A stretch of 64,000 bases of DNA from Apostichopus japonicus (Eukaryota; Echinodermata; Holothuroidea; Aspidochirotida; Stichopodidae): positions 26,396,713-26,460,712 of the forward strand of contig NC_092574.1 of assembly GCF_037975245.1 (NCBI RefSeq), read 5' to 3'. The notes beneath the pieces were generated by a model, which saw only the letters and a list, made by a program, of their open reading frames with translations, was not told where the DNA came from and did not search any database. The translations under genes and the position numbers were made by a program. Below, one piece after another: positions 1 through 12,913 of this stretch; positions within the stretch are counted from its first letter, which is position 1; each line of letters opens with the position of its first letter.

Positions 1-93
1 TCAGTACAACAGTTACCAAACAAACAACCTTAAAAAACATGGACAAACTGTTCAATACTATTACCATTATATTTGGTATTAAGACACTCTTAC

Positions 94-2759
94 CTGCATT
101 AATTTGAATAGTTTTTCTTTCACCAATCCCAGATGGTTCTCCATTGAATTCGATACATCGATGAGTATGTAGACTTGATCTTCGATAATGGTACCAAAGA
201 GTTCTCTACTTCCTTGTTGTAACCAATCAACTCTGCATAATGGAAAACAAATACAATTATATGAATTAGGTAAATGTCAGGGAAGGAAACTTTAAAGGGT
301 GCGAAGACTCACACACAAAGAAACGTCTCATGCCGGTAATCTGACCTAGTTTCACATGAGGTGTAACAGAAGTGCTAGACACCACCATCGATCCCAGCAA
401 TACACACACAGCTTGCTACCGTCCGTAATTACTCACTAGTGTACAGTCAATACATACAGCTTCGGTCAATACCCACAACACAGTGTATAAAGCAGAGATG
501 AACATCTCAGGTATGGATAAAATATAACAAGGTATCACGTTTCATTACTGTCTGCATTTTGTAGCGACAAGAAGAAAACTTCACTTGCAAGCAACGGAAA
601 GTAAACTTTTTCAGAGCGCGGCACCGGGTTTGGGGATCTTCCAATGCCTTTAATTTGCCCTTTGTAATGGCTGATATATATAGGAATAAAGAACAATAAC
701 TTATTGTTCTTGCACAAATGTGTTTGTCTTCACTGGACTTTTATAAGACAAGCATATCCCAATATGAAGTACTAGTAAGTTTCAATAAATGATTGTTTCT
801 AACCTTCTTTGAAAGTCTTGGAGGGAAACGATCATCTTTCTCTCATACTGTCGATGGATATCAGCTGTAACGTGTACATGTTTTATGGAACCATCTCTCC
901 ACTGAAAATGGCAGAATTTATCACAATATTTGGCACCGACCAGTTTATTCATAGTATCCTGTGGAAATAAAATAGGTTAAGTTCACTATATGTTAATGTT
1001 TAATATACACTAACATAAACAATCCATCAAGTTTGAAAAGTCAATTCTCTGTATGTTTAAAACTTATAAAAACTGCCATAGCTATAATTGTGTAATTTGA
1101 GACTATAATTATTACGCCAACAAAATTGTACTAAATATTAGATTAAAAAATTCCCAAGTGAATTTTAACCAATATTACACTGATTGATAAGGTTATGTAT
1201 CATATATGGAAACCATGCAGAGAGCCAAACAAATTCAAATGTTATATTTAGAATGCCATCTTGAAATTCATGTTTTCACTACTTCTATGAGAATTCTAGT
1301 CAATATAGTATTTACTAATACAAGTGATGCAGGTTTACTGAAATCTTTACTTTACTTTGACTTCGTCTGTATAAATTTACCTTATAAATCACACCTGTCC
1401 AATAACTCTCGGTGAGTGGATCTGAAGTTGTGGCATAGTTAATACAGAATCATATACAAGACACACTGCACTAAGGTCAAAGAATTGTCTTGTATTTCAA
1501 ATTTCAACACAAAATTACTAATTAATACTTTGTGAAATAGATTCAAAAGAGATGGGGATTCAATCTATAAAGTATATAAGCTAGATGTGTTCTTCGGCAG
1601 CAGCAGTTTAGTTGACAAAGAATAAACAACTACTCTGGTTTCCCTACTCCCATCACAGCTTTACAAAGATCAGATACTGTGACATTTTCGTTCCTTTAAA
1701 CATGTTGATATTTTGAAGAGAGTACAACACAAAATGTGAATAAAACATGAGCATGCTTTATCGACAGATAATTTCTCATGTTACATCTGTTTTAATTTCC
1801 TAATTATATTATGGTTGCTGATTTTATCCTTGAAATATGATGCATTCGGAATGTTGGCCTACTTGTCAATGTTTTACTGTATTTTAGAATTTCATCACTA
1901 TGCAACTTGGTTTATTAAAATGTTAACCTTGGTTTTATCAGAATGTTATTTTTCCTCAGTGGATAAATGATTTGTACATTACAAAGAAAAATTGTCGTGA
2001 GGACATGACTAAACTCTGGAGTGGTAGCATTACTGGTGGAGGGGGTGGGGGAGGGGGTGGGGATAAGAAGAGAAAATGAATGGGATAATTAAGAAGTCCA
2101 AATAACTAATTGAGAATCACCATCTGCCCAGGCTGGACTCCTTCTATCACTTGTGTCTCCAATGTAAGCTTGGTTCTGTTTTGGATGACCCAGATCACCC
2201 CGTTGCTTGGTGATTTCTCTGGACGAATAACTGTTCAAAGCTGAAGGATGAGACCTCCAGCTGCTAGTACAAACTCATGCAAGCTCATCCTTTTATCGTA
2301 TGTTAACAGACATTTTATTCTGCTTTACCTGTTTTTATTTCATCTTTCACTGTTTTATAGTAAGCCTTACCTGCCCATTTGGGGTTGCTTAATAAAGTTT
2401 ATTTGAATCTAAAATTTGAATTTGATAACAGATCAACTCATTAAAAACATGTAAGATGCATCAAGGTTACATTTTTTTTGCTGTACAATGGTCGTCAGCA
2501 ACTACACTATCCATTTAAAGATAAGATGTCATTATTGATTGGATTTGGTTATATCTTACAGCATCGGTATAGTCATCATTCGGTGCCCTTTTGACATCAA
2601 CAACGCCATCACAATGCTTGAAAGAGCAGTTTCCAAGGACATCATACAGGTCTAACTTTCTAGATCTCAGGCCATGTTTGTTCAACCATTCTGCAGAGCT
2701 CATGTACTGCTCACTACGCTCCACAGGAACAGGTGCAGCTTCCTGTTTAATGGCTTTCA
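94..2759 (-). CDS. VWA3-like exons 8-10: second WL/GL module and start of second VWA domain
   Basis: Residues 399-563. Exon 8 (2560-2759) repeats the first module: SSAEWLNKHGLRSRKLDLYD followed by FKHCDGVVDVKR. Exon 9 (804-958) has FQWRDGSIKHVHV, equivalent to the DGKVYNV linker of module 1. Exon 10 (94-232) gives VDWLQQGSRELFG and then VYILIDVSNSM. Here the metal-ion-dependent adhesion motif D-x-S-x-S is intact, with the aspartate near residue 541. The exon 9/10 junction is phase 2 and rebuilds an arginine codon. Exon 10 ends with a normal donor at 93-92, so the gene continues left of the window. Intron 8 (959-2559) and intron 9 (233-803) show no other coding sequence. Confidence 0.83.
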
Positions 2760-5700
2760 CTGTAAACAAACAACAAAAACAACAACAAAAAAGTCAGCAA
2801 AATCGATAATTGATTTTAAAGCAGTATATGTATCACTATATCATATTTATAGGATAAAACAAATAAACTATGAAAACAGATATGCCTGAAAATTCCAGAT
2901 TAATCTGAAAGTAGTAGGGCTTATCATATTGCTTTAACTGTTTCAAAATTAAAAGAAGAAAAACAACACCAGACAAATACAATAATATTAGAGCAGTATA
3001 TGTAAATTATATGCTTTTCATTGTTTCAAACTCAACAATATCATCAAACAAAGAAAGTATATAGATCAGGTTTGAAGCAAGAGAGTACATTTGTTTGACA
3101 ATTCTTGGTTTGTTTCTATTATATAAAACTAAACCTAATAAAATTGCTAGGCATACTTCTTAAAGTACTATGTGTAGAGTATACTGCCCTTAATGAAAGC
3201 AATAAGATGTGTTTACTCATATGGTTGATCTCATTTTCAAAATAAACAAAGTATATACTGACAAATCCAGATATAATATTAAAGCAGTATATGTGCAGTG
3301 TCTTGTACTAAATTATTTCAAACTAAAAGATTTAAATAATCAGCAAAATGAAACAAACAAAAAAGGAATGTTTCTTTTTCAAATTCTGTCAATTTTGCTA
3401 ATATACAGTATGGTAAGGATATTTCCTACTGTACATATTATGATATAACATTTCTACTTCAAGTATATAAACTAAAGTTGAAAATTGTTTTATTGCAAGG
3501 CATTTCTTTTGGTTTATGTTTAATCGTGTATCTTACTCAAGTTGAGTGAGTATAACCTTAAATGATAAGCTGAAAAGCCATTGGTAATATTTCTGCTAGA
3601 GTTTTAATACAATACAGTACAATCAGTCACTGAATGACACAGACAAGACTGGGAAGTAATCTGAATTTTGTTCCATAATAATAACAGCCTTGCGACCTTG
3701 GTAACTATGGTTACCAAATATCATGTAACAGAAGCATCAACAACCTGTCATACACTTAGATTATTGATTCAAAATTTTAACTATTAATCCAATATATTCT
3801 ATTTTCCTTCTTATTTTTTCTTTAACCTCCATTCTAAAAGATGCTCGTGTTCATTTAAAACATTTCTAGAGAAGATACAAAAGTACGAAAGCAAACACAG
3901 CAGTTTAACGATCCCCTCCAGGTTGGACTTATGCACATGCGACAAAGTGTCAAAGACGAACGCAGTATGCACATTTACAGCAAGACTTGAAAAAAGCATT
4001 TATATAAAATAGCCAGATATCGCAGTCAGAAATTGCAAATAACAGCATATCACATATAGAACAAAGGAACAAATTTAACAAGCATTGTTCTACCACTGCT
4101 GTACATTTAGCTTCATTCAATAGGTTTTATGAAACAAGTGCAACACAGACAACAGTAACTCTCTCAAGATGATTAATTAATATTCCTTAGTTTGACTCAC
4201 AGACACAAGAATCATTAAGTGTTTTTGTGTTGGATCACATTCACTTAATCCCATAAATTTACAATTCAGTAGAAATTACTGGTCTGACTACAAACCGACT
4301 GATGAATGATATAATTAATGACTTTCTGTGAAACCCGCCATTTGCATTTTACTCACTTTTTATCGCCGTTTCCGATTTTCAAATTGAAGCTGCCTTATGT
4401 ATATATATGTTAAAGAACTCTGGACGTTATTGCTGTTTTAACAGCTCCCTGTGTAGCAACAAAGTGCAACAAGATGATTCAGAGCTCTCTGAACATTAGC
4501 AATGTTAATTCAGCTGCAGTAGGATGAATAATGAATAGTGCAAACAGGAAAGCAACTAGCTGCCTGTTTTGTTGCTGTAGACTCATCAAATCTCAAATCT
4601 TATAAAGATAATAAACCTGCCTCTACTAAGATACTGTTTTTTTCTAATGGTTTTTTGTCAACGATTCAATGATTCTCTGAAAAGCTCATAAACAGAAAGA
4701 AGCGAGAACCTGGGACAAACATTGAATCCAATCTGCACAGTGACACTGAGCGGGAGATAAAAGAGGTTTTGTTTACAAAGAATATTAGAAACCAGGCAAT
4801 AGCAATCGCCTATTTGTACTGTGTTGTTACCATAGCAACCGAAAGCCTCTTACAACATGTACTTTCATTAATTGAGATCTCTCTTTTGAACTATACAGCA
4901 CAGTAAAGTACTTTGGAGTGACATTAATGTCAGACTCTTTGGATCATCACATATTAGCTTCATTTTAATGAGCGTGCACTCTTCAAAATATCTTAATATG
5001 TACAGTTTATATAAACCCTAAGCAGATCTCTAAGTTTACCTTTCATCTTCATATGCTTTATCCTCGGACGTTTGAAAAAGACTGAATTTGAAAACATGTA
5101 ACATGGTTAAATATCGGACAAACAGAAAAAATTAATCACGCTGAAGATTCAAAAGTAAGCATTCAGTCACTTAGCAACCTTGTGATACATCCATCTACTA
5201 CTGTAGCTTTACATACAACTCTCTCTCTCGTTATTAAACATTGAGTAAATTGACTTAGTGATAAAGTCATGTCTAATGAATGAGTTGATTTATCAAAAAG
5301 GTTCTCTTGTTTAAAAAAAATTCTGAAATTAGTTTAAAAGAGAACAATTTACAGAACAAATACTGGTTCCTTGATTTTTATGTAAAATCATAAATTTAAA
5401 ATCAGACATACTTCCTGATCTAGAAATGAATCTATACAAAGCAGTAGCTAAGCAACACTATACAACCTGTCGATAATTAGTTCAAGTTTTGTTCCCGCTC
5501 ACATTTCATATAATGGTTTCCACATAATTGAAAAATTCAATGAAAACAATGATGATGAAGATGCAAAAAATTATCTCCGTACAAATCACGCGCAAAGCAC
5601 AAAATACAGGACAGAACAGTCAAGGAGTTCCAAATTAATTTTTGAAAAGGGCCACAGAAAAAATGGTATAAGAAAAGTGCCAGACAAAATCTCAATGTAT

Positions 5701-8700
5701 ATACCAAGATTTAATTAGTTTTTTTTGCTTTAAATCCTTTGTTCAGTGTCTTTTCTTTATATTTCTGATTTGACTTCTTTTTTCAGTATTTTACAGGGTG
5801 AAACTCTTCGACAAGCCCCTAAGGGGTCTTTCTAGTTTTACTTCCCTGCTTCATTGCTGTTCATAATATTTTTGTTATTTTGTGCACTTGTACTATTTAA
5901 TGTTGTAGCAAAACAACTAAACAAAACGAGATTGAGCAATGCGCAGGGTAGGCTGGTAGGGTGTCCAACCACTTTTAGGCATTAAGCATCTAAATAGAGC
6001 CCTCTTCAGGGAATTATTTTGTGTTTACATTTTGTGTAACAGTTTTGACTTTTACATAGCAACTTATTCCCTGCACCTACTACAAGATTGACGGCCTCTT
6101 TTCTTTTTTATTTATTGCCAGCCTCGTTGAAATCTTTCGTGGGCTGGATCTGACCCGGCAGTAACCAATCAAGAACCCCTGATATAATACACAGAATATC
6201 ATGAAGCTTACTTGAGCAGTTGAAGCAATGGTGATTACACAGCTTGATAGATTTGTATTAAATGGTCAAGATTTGTTACGATTTAAGTAATTGGCTTGTC
6301 AAGAGCACAAAATGTAACTTGAAATAGGCCACTGACCACATGGCTATTGTTACCGTATAATCTGCACACAGAGAGGGCTCGTCAGAGCGAGTTGCTTATT
6401 ATTTATATCTGGCATTTAATTTTTTGGAGGGGAGAGTGGACCGAGGAGAAGGGATGGAGGCTCAAAATGGGGAACAGCTGCAAACATGAGGGGGGGAGGG
6501 GGTAAACCACAATTTATCATCGGCACTGTCCTGTAACATGAACCTTGGTTTTCAGATTACTGAGGGCAAACTAGTTGGAAATGTTATATGATTTTTAACA
6601 AAATTTGGTACCCTATCCTCAATTTCACAATTTGCATCGCTTAACACTACGGAAAGTTTCATCCCACAAATAAATTACCCTTGTAACTGTTTCTTGGCAA
6701 TAATGATTTAACCACTTATATTTCAACAAAACCACATATCCAAAGGTTAATTTGCATAGCTGAGTACTGCTCCCACACTTGTAGAGAAAGTTTGATGTTT
6801 CTTAAAATAATGCTACCACTGGACTGATACGAGTATCCAGCAATTTTTTTAATAATTCAAATTTGACAAATCAATGTTAAAACGTCTACTCACTTGTCTC
6901 TTTAGCGTCAGGAACCTCATCCAGGATCTGTTGTACATCTTGGAGGATGTTTCGAGCCTCCTCCAGTTCTGTCCACATCTTCACCACTTCCTCCCGGGAC
7001 CCTGCACCAGGGGGAACACCTCCATGGAGGGTCTTGTCATCTGCATTGTATCCACTGGTCCCACTGACGTCAGTATCAAGTTTATTAAAAGCAAATGCGT
7101 GGAACCTGAAAACAGTTTAGTTCAGAAATATGTTACAGGCGTTGACTTAACATTTAGATGTAACTGACTGTATGAAAATGAGCCTCGAAAAACTACATGT
7201 AAGACACTTTGAATGGTAGAATGAGAAGGGAGGGCAATGACTGAAGGGGCCAGTTATAGAGGGCGCACAGTGTTAAAAAGTTACCAGGACATTCTAGGCA
7301 CGGTATAACGTGGTGCTAAGGTTTTGAGGAGACAGGTAAGCGAGGAGCGAAGTAAATATGTATTTGCTAAGAGATAAGCCCATGTCTTGTCATTCTGGAA
7401 CTGGCCTATTACTGCTGGTACTAACAATTACTTCTCATAAGAAAATCAATTTTTCATGGTGCATCTTTTAACCTTAAGAAGATTTCAGAATTTTGGTTCC
7501 ATGATTATATACATGCAGATGGGATATTACCTTCCACCGGTAACCTTAGCGATGTCTTTCAAATATTTAATGGTTGTAGAGTTTGCACTGTTGAATGCCA
7601 CCGTATGCACAGGTAATGGTCCACCTTTTAGCTTCTGTAATGTTAACTCCATCGCAGAATCTGAAGAACTTCCCTCCGAGAAGAGATAGACACACTCGAT
7701 CTGTTTTGTGTCAAGAAGAGGTAAATACATTCATAAATACTCAAAACAATAACTTTTGAAATACTATTTCTTTTAAGAGTGATCATTTCCTTATGATCAA
7801 CAAGAGGAATTCCTAGGAGAATTGAATAATTAAATTTTGGATGTGTAAATCATTCATTTCATAGAAATATAATCAGTGAAGGCTTGTAAAGAGTGTATGA
7901 ATACTTCACACATGTTTTCATGTGTATTGTCAATGAGACACACTACAAGAGCACTGGATACAGAAAAGACAGAGGACTGTCTCTTTACTAAATCTGAATC
8001 TAGCTACACAAAAGATTGTCTCTACACAGTGTAAGACAAATGTCTCTAACACCAGAGGTAATTCTTGAGAGAAATGAAATGTCACGTAAACTAACAAGTC
8101 TAACAAGACTTGGGAAGAGTGGGAGATTCAGATTGGGAGGGTCAAACTGAGGGGGGGGGGGAAGTAGTGGGGATAAGGTACTGTGTCACTACTACAATCT
8201 ATTACGTTTCTATAGCAACTTACATTTCTGTCCTGAACAGCCTTTAGGATCGCTTCACATGCACTGGTCTTAGTTGTTGCAGCAACGCTATCCAAATTAC
8301 GAATCCATGTACCAGCCTGGTCCAAACTGTCCCTGGTGACAGGTACTGCAACCTGGTTGTAGGATACCATATCTTGGGCTGCCCTGTACATAAAGACACA
8401 ATTATAACCAGAGTAAACAATCAATTATAGATTCTTAAATCAGTAATTAATAAATTGGAAAATGAAAAATGAGGAATCAAGTGTTTGTCAAAAGTTGTTT
8501 CTTTGGTTGATGAATGATGTTTTTACGGACATTGTTACAGTTTTCATAATATAAAAAACAATCATGAAACAGTACAACCTTAGAATAACAACGGCAACCA
8601 ATCTTGCTCAGGAATAAACCGACAGGGCAAGCCATAACCAACTCTGTTCTTCGTAATTAAACGGGAGTAAAAGATCACTTTATAAAACACAATAAACATC

Positions 8701-11700
8701 CATGAAACAAATCAAATTGATAGAGCTTAAAATCATTACATCAATAAAAAAAAAACATCTGATACATGTAAAACCAGATGAAAACTCTGTTTTGATTATA
8801 ATTACTTGATAATAAAGCAAATTGATTAGATGGTAAATTCAGTGAATTTAAATAATTAACTACCTGATGAGGTTGAATTTGGCAATTTGTGAAACCTGCT
8901 CTTCCAAAACTCTGATCAGGGCGTTACGGCAATGATCGAATAATGTCGGTGAATGAGTCTTTATGTCGACTACGATGCAAATACAATGTTCTTCTACGAC
9001 TCCGAACAGTCTTCGGCTCTCACTGGTCAGCCATTCTATTCTTCTTTTGTACAAATTGATAGCTTGCAACAGGCTGTTCTCAATTTGTTTTATCTTCTCT
9101 CTGCTAACATTGACCTAACAGTAAAAGAGAAGCATAGAGTAGATTGAATCTTTAAAACAGGAATGTATCAATATGTTGAGCATAGATAACAAAGATATAT
9201 TACAGATTAAGGAAGGCCTGCGGAGAGCGAGGTCTCAACATGTTAAGGAATACATCGCATTCTGTTTTGCCAATATTGAAAACCATTGTAAATTGTGTTT
9301 TAACTATAATTTAGATATTACAGTACATTACATCACATTCTAGTTATTAAGAACCAGTGTAAACTGTTTTCTAACTGAATTCAGTCAATCTTGGTTTGAC
9401 GAAACTAAAAGCCATTGTTAACTGTAAAATTCTGGCTGAATTGAAGCAAGATTCCCTAGGTCTACTGTGAAGTAATTCTGGGTAACTTTGAAACAATGAC
9501 TGAGCTTCCACATAACAGTATAACTCAGACAATGTGCAACAATGGTTGTCTATTTAATAATGCTGAGCCGTTAAAATAAAGCTCTTACTTTTATCAGCCA
9601 GATTGAATTAATTTCTTGTGAGTATATAATGATTATCACTCAAACCAAATTAAGAAGTTAAGCAGCAATTCAAAATTAACTAAAATTTAATTAACCTAAT
9701 TACTTCATTTAAGAAACATGAAACTGAGTGAAACTTACATTGACGTTGTACACTTTGCCATCTCTTTTCGGGTAACGTTTGAACATGCCCTCTCCATAAC
9801 GAGAGCACACTGGCTTCTTTAATGCATGATCGTAGTCTGCAATAAACAAGGTACCCAGTATAAATGACATGTTAACTTAGTACTAAAATGTATAGGAGAT
9901 GTTGAGTAACAGGGGACTAAAGCCAGACCTACTGTATGCAAACCTTTACTATTGCAATGACGTCCAGACTAAAGCACTGTTTAATGCCAAAGTAATACAC
10001 ATATGAAAGTCTAACAGCACAAGAACAAGTGCTGTGGATTCAGCAAACTGTGGAATCTTTGGACGTCATTACGGCGAGATAAGAAGGCCAGATCATGTAT
10101 AGGTTTATCAAAGGAGAGCAATGTTGTACATAGAATTGCAGTAACGCACTCTGGAGAATTATGTTTATGCGCAGCATTCTGGAGTATTAGTTATAGTTCT
10201 GACCATCCACTAAATGCATCATGAACTGATTATTCAAAATGAAGAGTGACTCAGCAGAAAGCAAACATGCACTGTGGATTCATATGCAAAAGCTTAGAAG
10301 CATCAATTGATCAGAGATTGAAACTTCTAGGTTGCCTTTTGTGTCTAGGTATAGTCTTGTGATTTTTACATCATTTTGAAAGATATAAGAAGGAGCATGG
10401 TGACTGTAGTGCTCAATGTGACATACATGTTTGGTATAAACTGTATATTTATATGTAAATGCTCCTCATTTGAATTTTATGTAATTGTAACATTGACAGC
10501 AATTACTTTACAAAGTTTTCATTTATATACAAGAGTAGAAAACATTTTGATTCTCAAGCAAGCAGTTGGTTTTAGGGTAATCTCTATGTTGGTAGTTGAG
10601 TTGCAACTGGGACCGACACTACAGAGATGATGAAGTCTTACAACAAACACAGGAATGTTGTATGTTTGTTGTGCTCAGTCACATACAGTTTTGTGATCAT
10701 TTTCAATTGTGGGCACTTTTTATACATTAAATTAAAAGTCAGAAGTCAGAATCAATGAAAAAAAGTTTAAGACCACCAACTAAGCAGCAACAAAATGCAT
10801 GTCAAACTTACCATCACTATGCTTGAAACCAATGGTGCCTAAGATTTGATCTAACGAGAGTCTGTTCCGTTTCAAGCCATACGTGCTCAACCACTTGGAA
10901 GTAGATATCATGGCTTTAACGTCTGGTTCCCAAGTTTTCTTCGGTGGAGGCTTCAACTTAATCACTGAAAAAACTTCCTCAATACTCATCCCTTTGATTC
11001 CTGGCTGCTTTTGTTCATTATCATCGTATCCTAATCGCTCTCTTGGTTTGAGGTCAAAATTGGGATCTGCAAACAAAAATTGTTGCTGTCATAGGTATCA
11101 ATATGGGTACCATTATTCTACGCACACATTACTTTCTGCTGAAACAAAACGGTGTTTTCCGCACACAAATTTGTCAGCGGAAAACAACGTTTTTTTCAGC
11201 GGAAAGTACCGTTTTCGGGGAGGAGCAGAATGGCTTACTGAAATGATTACACACAAGGATTTAGGAAGATGGAGAAGATAGAATTTGATTGTAGCAGGAA
11301 TAAAATGTAGCTCCGAGACTAGATTATTATTAGGATAGCTTAAATTGTAGCTTAGGCTGTAAGCACTAGCTTCTAGGCTGTAAGCACAAGTTTAATGTTA
11401 GTTAAACAGCGCTACCTTTTCTTTCTTTTTTTGTAGTTTTCGATATGGAGTGAAGGTGAAAAAGGTCAGCTGCCATGACGATTTGGTTTCATCCTTTAGG
11501 GGGCGGCGGGGGAGGGTGTCTTTTGTGATATTTTGTGATATTTAACAAGAACAGAGTACAGAGTGAGAATATATAGGGCTATATAATAGTATGCCTTTAT
11601 ACTTCTTTAAGTAATCCCTAATTACAAACACCCCAAGCCTCCTGTAAATTATAAGCAGCTTAACTGTTCTGACATGAACTCGGTCTAACCATCTTTATCG

Positions 11701-12628
11701 ACGTTCTTTGATACTTTCTCATGTTATTTTCATCATCCTGAATTTGGTATCCTTAAATTGAGGAAAAATATAGTGTACAGGTAAGTAGGAAAAAAAGTTG
11801 TTTTTCCGCACAAGAATTTTTTCAGCGGAAAGTAATGTGCGGAAATTACCGTGTGAGGAGAACAACTGAAACCTAACAATATGAAGGAAAATATTTGTTA
11901 TTTCATTCAAGTAGCTTGGTCTCCTTGAGGCTTGAGCAGTAATTTAGCTACAAAAATGAAAATATGCTAGATCAGTATTTGGGATTCAAACTTAAAGCTG
12001 TGATGCTGATCATGGTTTATGAAATTTCAAATCACAATTCAACAAGAGGGGGAAATAATGCTTGTTGAAAGTTAAATCTGAGAGGATACAACAGTTAAAA
12101 TATTATCAATGTCTCATATTGAAAACTGAGAATCTAGGATTAAGGCTTAAGCCTACCTAGGCCTATTCCTAATTAAAATTTAATCTCCATTGATCTACCT
12201 GAGGATTAGTGTAAGATTAACATTAAAATGTTTGAATTCGTTATAAATGCTACTTTAGACTATTGGTCTAGGCTACTTTTAAACCCAAGGCCAGCCTAGA
12301 AGTTAGAAGTTGTTCTAGTATTTATTAATATTAGTACAGTAGGCTTATGTTTCGTTCCTGTAGCCTACTGTAGGTCCTGAGCGAAAGATACAGTTAATAA
12401 TATGCTTATGTTATGTGAAAGCTAACTTAGGAAAACAATAAATTTAGAAACTTGTGGATAATACTAGCTATGCATAAGTACACTGCCAAAGCATGACTTA
12501 CGTCCAGGCCCCTTCCCTTAGTTTGAGGCTACATTATTTTACATATTTAGGCTAGGCTGAGTTCATGTTAAAAACTTACTATTCATCTCGTCCGGAGACA
12601 CCACTCGCCCTGGCTCCACTTCATACAT
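94..12628 (-). CDS. VWA3A/VWA3B-like von Willebrand factor A domain protein, 5' ten exons, runs off left edge
   Basis: Ten exons on the minus strand join in phase into 563 residues: 12580-12628, 10812-11066, 9739-9836, 8864-9114, 8224-8383, 7531-7700, 6894-7105, 2560-2759, 804-958 and 94-232. All junctions are GT-AG. The start is the ATG at 12628, giving MYEVEPGRVVSPDEMN. The product is a twofold repeat, each half ending in a VWA fold preceded by a basic helix and SR-x-x-FG. This architecture fits the VWA3A/VWA3B family (about 1200-1300 residues in human), so roughly half the protein should lie beyond the left edge. Sequence alone does not let me choose between VWA3A and VWA3B. Family members are poorly characterised; a link to cilia or flagella is suspected but not shown here. 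No signal peptide or membrane segment is visible, so the protein is probably intracellular. Confidence 0.85.
2041..2062 (+). other. G-quadruplex-capable G tract in VWA3-like intron 8
   Basis: Four runs of four to five guanines are separated by single T, A and T bases. Single-base loops and long G runs are the most favourable arrangement for a parallel G-quadruplex. The tract is on the non-template strand relative to the plus direction, so it appears as a C tract in the VWA3-like pre-mRNA. Similar but less regular poly-G tracts occur at about 8151-8161, 13297-13314, 15291-15305, 26728-26748, 45324-45349 and 45790-45802. Confidence 0.6.
2060..2430 (+). mobile_element. Possible 3' end of a non-LTR retroelement (weak)
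   Basis: The stretch ends in AATAAAGTTTATTTGAATC followed by two further TTGAAT-like words. Invertebrate non-LTR elements often end this way, with short T/A-rich tail repeats after a polyadenylation-like word. No reading frame of a reverse transcriptase is visible. A search against a repeat library would decide. Confidence 0.3.
3698..3717. repeat. 20-bp palindrome with 8-bp arms
   Basis: The sequence is TTGGTAAC, a 4-base centre TATG, then GTTACCAA. The arms are perfect reverse complements. Dyad symmetry of this size suits a homodimeric DNA-binding protein, but an intronic chance occurrence is possible. Confidence 0.55.
4826..4839. promoter_or_regulatory. RFX X-box match
   Basis: GTTACCATAGCAAC fits the bipartite RFX consensus RYYNYY-N2-RRNRAC at every defined position. 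RFX factors drive ciliary genes through this site. The match lies in an intron about 7.8 kb downstream of the VWA3-like start, so it would act as an intronic enhancer or an internal promoter, if it acts at all. Confidence 0.45.
6894..12628 (-). CDS. VWA3-like exons 1-7: N-terminal tail, first WL/GL module and first VWA domain
   Basis: Residues 1-398. Exon 2 (10812-11066) carries the helix block TSKWLSTYGLKRNRLSLDQI followed by IGFKHSDG. Exon 3 (9739-9836) carries the short basic linker ending in DGKVYNVN. Exon 4 (8864-9114) holds YKRRIEWLTSESRRLFG and then strand 1 of the VWA fold, CICIVVD, with the aspartate near residue 184. The following residues are IKTH, so the D-x-S-x-S metal motif is absent. 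Exons 5 and 6 continue the domain; exon 6 contains VYLFSEGSSSD and the late strand VHTVAFNS. Exon 7 ends the domain (FHAFAFN) and adds an acidic helical linker rich in Glu/Asp. Donor and acceptor phases agree at every junction (1,1,0,2,0,2,1). Confidence 0.83.
11121..11842. repeat. Inverted TTTCCGC-rich repeats in VWA3-like intron 1
   Basis: The segment 11121-11143 is nearly the reverse complement of 11821-11842 (shared core ATTACTTTC-GCTGAA). Both sites also carry hairpin-forming words GTTTTCCGC / GCGGAAAAC next to AAATTT. The arrangement resembles the ends of a decayed inverted-repeat element of about 0.75 kb. No target duplication was recognised. Confidence 0.4.
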
Positions 12629-12913
12629 TTTGTCCGCAATCACACTTGCTCGTTCCTCGATTCAGTTGAATTAAAATTTAATTAAGATAACAGTTTCCAT
12701 TTTAAGTCTTATCTTGGAATCGTTACTGATATATGTGTAACTGAGTAATTTTCTCGGGTGAAAAATTCCATTTTACAAAGAAATTAACGTTGCCTGAACT
12801 AAAGAATTGATATTTGATAGCTTAGGCCTCATTTAGCGTTTGAAAGTCCTGTTACACCTGTTCTTCCCTACAACACGGACAAGATCCTTGTTTTCAATCT
12901 TCTCGGCATTTAT

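Larger units (their letters stand above)
2760..6893. other. VWA3-like intron 7 (4.1 kb), mostly featureless
   Basis: AT-rich intron between exons 8 and 7. I see no coding similarity. It contains a palindrome at 3698-3717, an X-box match at 4826-4839, and a stretch at about 6110-6182 whose words (GTGGGCTGGATCTGACCCGG, then AACCCCTGAT) resemble the end of a hAT element. No matching left end or target duplication was found for that element. Confidence 0.5.

Noticed and set aside
5794-6182. Complete hAT element
   Set aside because: Only a right-end-like sequence is convincing; no matching left end or 8-bp duplication could be found.
7060-7105. EF-hand-like loop (FNKLDTDVSGTSGYN) in VWA3-like exon 7
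   Set aside because: The acidic spacing does not fit the 12-residue EF-hand loop, and the segment follows a VWA strand.
9739-9836. Exon 3 of the VWA3-like gene being a spurious match
   Set aside because: Considered because it is short, but it joins exons 2 and 4 in phase, is flanked by good splice sites and supplies the linker equivalent to the one in module 2.
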